Assembly: GCA_913060845.1 (NCBI GenBank)
Contig: CAJXVF010000119.1
Coordinates: forward strand, 1-6,888
Source of the DNA: an uncultured Alphaproteobacteria bacterium
GTDB lineage: Bacteria > Pseudomonadota > Alphaproteobacteria > Bin95
Reading direction: 5' to 3'
Length of the DNA stretch: 6,888 nucleotides
Shown: positions 5,731 to 6,888 of the stretch, piece after piece
Layout: each line of letters begins with the position of its first letter
How positions within the stretch are numbered: the stretch's first letter is position 1
The notes under the pieces: model-generated
Database searches by the model: none
What the model saw: only the letters and a program-made list of their open reading frames with translations
What the model was told of the DNA's origin: nothing
Program-made: the position numbers and the translations under genes

Positions 5731-5808
5731 AAAATGCCCAAACTGTTTAATGTAATGATCATACAGGCACCCTGATTACTGCGCGCCCTACCGGAAAAGT
5801 TTCATGCC

Positions 5809-6841
5809 ATGTCTGCCAATGCAGCTCTCTGGGCCCGCCGCCAAGCCGCCGTCCCTCGCGGTGTCGCTACCGCAACCCCAATTTTCGCAGACCACGCTGA
5901 GAACGGTGAAATCTGGGATATGGACGGCAAGCGCTATGTGGACTTTGGCTCAGGCATCGCCGTGACCAATACCGGGCATCGCCACCCGAAGATCATGGCA
6001 GCCGCCATGGCGCAGATGGAACGCTTCACGCACACAGCCTTCCAGGTCGTTGGCTATGACGTCTATATCGAGCTGGCTGGACGCCTTAATGCGCTGGCAC
6101 CGATCAACAACGCCAAAACCATCTTCTTCACCACAGGTGCAGAAGCAACAGAGAACGCTGTCAAAGTCGCGCGCGCTCACACAGGCCGCCCCGGCGTCAT
6201 CACCTTCACCGGCGGCTTCCATGGCCGCACGCTGCTGACCATGGCGATGACCGGCAAAGTGGCACCCTATAAAACAGGCTTTGGTCCGCTGCCCGCTGGT
6301 GTATTCCACTGCCCGTTCCCAATCGCGCACCATGGCGTCAGCGAAGAAGATGCCCTCAAGGCGTTGGATCACATTTTCCGCGCCGATTGCGCGCCGGAAC
6401 AAACGGCTGCAATCGTGATCGAGCCAGTGCAGGGCGAAGGTGGGTTCTATCAGACCCCCATTCCGTTCATGCGCGCGCTGCGTGAAATCTGTGATCGCCA
6501 CGGCATTCTTCTGGTCGCTGACGAGGTGCAAACGGGCTTTGCACGGACAGGCAAAATGTTTGCGATTGAACATTACGGCATCGAGCCTGACCTGATTCCA
6601 GTGGCGAAAGCGCTTGGTGGCGGGTTTCCTATCTCCGGCCTGATCGGCAAGGCGGAAATTATGGATGCGCCAGAGCCAGGCGGCCTTGGCGGTACCTATG
6701 CCGGCAGCCCAGTTGCCTGCGCCGCCGCGCTCGCCGTGCTGGATGTTATCGAGGAAGAGAAGCTCTGTGAGCGGGCAAATGAAATTGGCGCCATTATGAC
6801 CAAGCGTCTTGAAACCATCCGTCGCTCTAACGCATCCACAC
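5809..6841 (+). CDS. gabT: 4-aminobutyrate aminotransferase (GabT/PuuE-type), 3'-partial
   Basis: PLP-dependent class III aminotransferase that most likely moves the amino group of 4-aminobutyrate to 2-oxoglutarate, giving succinate semialdehyde and glutamate in the cytoplasm. The first 344 of about 425 residues are present. Visible landmarks are [18 protein letters not shown] (44-61), the phosphate-binding [15 protein letters not shown] (108-122), TGGFHGRT (134-141), [10 protein letters not shown] (204-213), [13 protein letters not shown] (236-248) with PLP-binding Asp238, and [13 protein letters not shown] (262-274) with Lys267 as the Schiff-base lysine, then [23 protein letters not shown] 5809 has GGAAAAG (5793-5799) nine bases before it; the nearer ATG at 5804 is in another frame. 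The frame runs on into adapter from 6842, encoding [12 protein letters not shown], which is not part of the protein. Other omega-aminotransferases (5-aminovalerate, beta-alanine) are possible, but GABA is favoured by the overall match and by the divergent PuuR-like regulator. Confidence 0.92.
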
Positions 6842-6888
6842 CTGTCTCTTATACACATCTCCGAGCCCACGAGACCTCTCTACATCTC
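6842..6888 (+). other. Illumina Nextera adapter read-through with i7 index (artefact)
   Basis: Bases 6842-6860 are CTGTCTCTTATACACATCT, the 19-bp Tn5 mosaic end in adapter orientation. Bases 6861-6875, CCGAGCCCACGAGAC, are the Nextera read-2 arm. The next eight bases, CTCTCTAC (6876-6883), match the Nextera i7 index N707 as I recall it, and ATCTC (6884-6888) begins the Illumina P7 end sequence. All parts are in the right order and abut exactly. This is library adapter, not genomic DNA, and not a natural transposon end. Confidence 0.98.

Larger units (their letters stand above)
5683..5754 (+). repeat. Two-copy direct repeat, candidate operator pair
   Basis: CTGTTTATTATA (5683-5694) and CTGTTTAATGTA (5743-5754) match at 10 of 12 bases, the first seven identically, and are 60 bases apart in the divergent spacer. 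The left copy covers the regulator's likely -10; the right copy lies between the region of the aminotransferase promoter and its start codon. An 8-base palindrome ATGATCAT (5755-5762) abuts the right copy. That these are binding sites for the XRE-cupin protein is inference. Confidence 0.35.

Noticed and set aside
6842..6860. 19-bp Tn5 mosaic end as a natural transposon or insertion-sequence end
   Set aside because: It is followed without gap by the Nextera read-2 arm, an eight-base index and the P7 start, so it is library adapter.
1..6888. CRISPR array, defence island, prophage or toxin-antitoxin system
   Set aside because: There are no spaced repeats, nuclease, integrase or toxin-like genes; every gene belongs to an ordinary metabolic, transport, ribosomal or regulatory family.

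Overview
The window looks like the end of a short metagenomic or draft-genome contig from an alphaproteobacterium. The evidence is a Porin_4-type outer-membrane porin with an MKKSLLATTALAALGA-style signal peptide, a cysteine-free L31 of the alphaproteobacterial kind, an isovaleryl-CoA dehydrogenase, and an XRE-cupin regulator divergent from a GabT-like aminotransferase. I cannot assign a genus. Genuine sequence runs from 1 to 6841. The last 47 bases (6842-6888) are Illumina Nextera adapter plus an i7 index, so the right end is a sequencing artefact.

Layout. (1) 1-1179, plus strand: the 3' part of a LivG-type ABC ATPase (N-terminal half off the contig), then a complete LivF-type ATPase. The livG frame is interrupted near 12-40 and again by a TAG at 462. 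Reading through that TAG gives 25 more residues and the usual few-base overlap with livF, whose start I place at 535. (2) 1189-2625, minus strand: rpmE (ribosomal protein L31), then ivd (isovaleryl-CoA dehydrogenase), 36 bp apart. (3) 2626-3022: divergent intergenic region with a good extended -10 promoter and a GC-rich leader for rpmE on one side and a weaker porin promoter on the other. (4) 3023-4120, plus: porin, closed by a textbook Rho-independent terminator at 4144-4179. (5) 4207-5046, plus: a small PAPS-type sulfotransferase that starts just after the terminator. (6) 5054-5617, minus: XRE-cupin regulator. (7) 5618-5808: divergent control region with a two-copy CTGTTTA element. (8) 5809-6841, plus: GabT/PuuE-type class III aminotransferase, cut off by the adapter.

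How the genes fit together. The branched-chain-type ABC transporter and isovaleryl-CoA dehydrogenase would suit leucine uptake and breakdown, but they lie on opposite strands and share no visible control. The XRE-cupin/aminotransferase pair has the layout of a local regulator of a 4-aminobutyrate or polyamine catabolic gene. The sulfotransferase has no partner gene that reveals its acceptor. The two convergent gene pairs are very tightly packed (9 bp and 7 bp between stop codons).

I found no previously undescribed system. The most useful observations are the adapter read-through with the false antisense ORF it creates, the lesions in livG, several start-site corrections, and two candidate regulatory regions (rpmE leader; XRE-cupin/gabT spacer).
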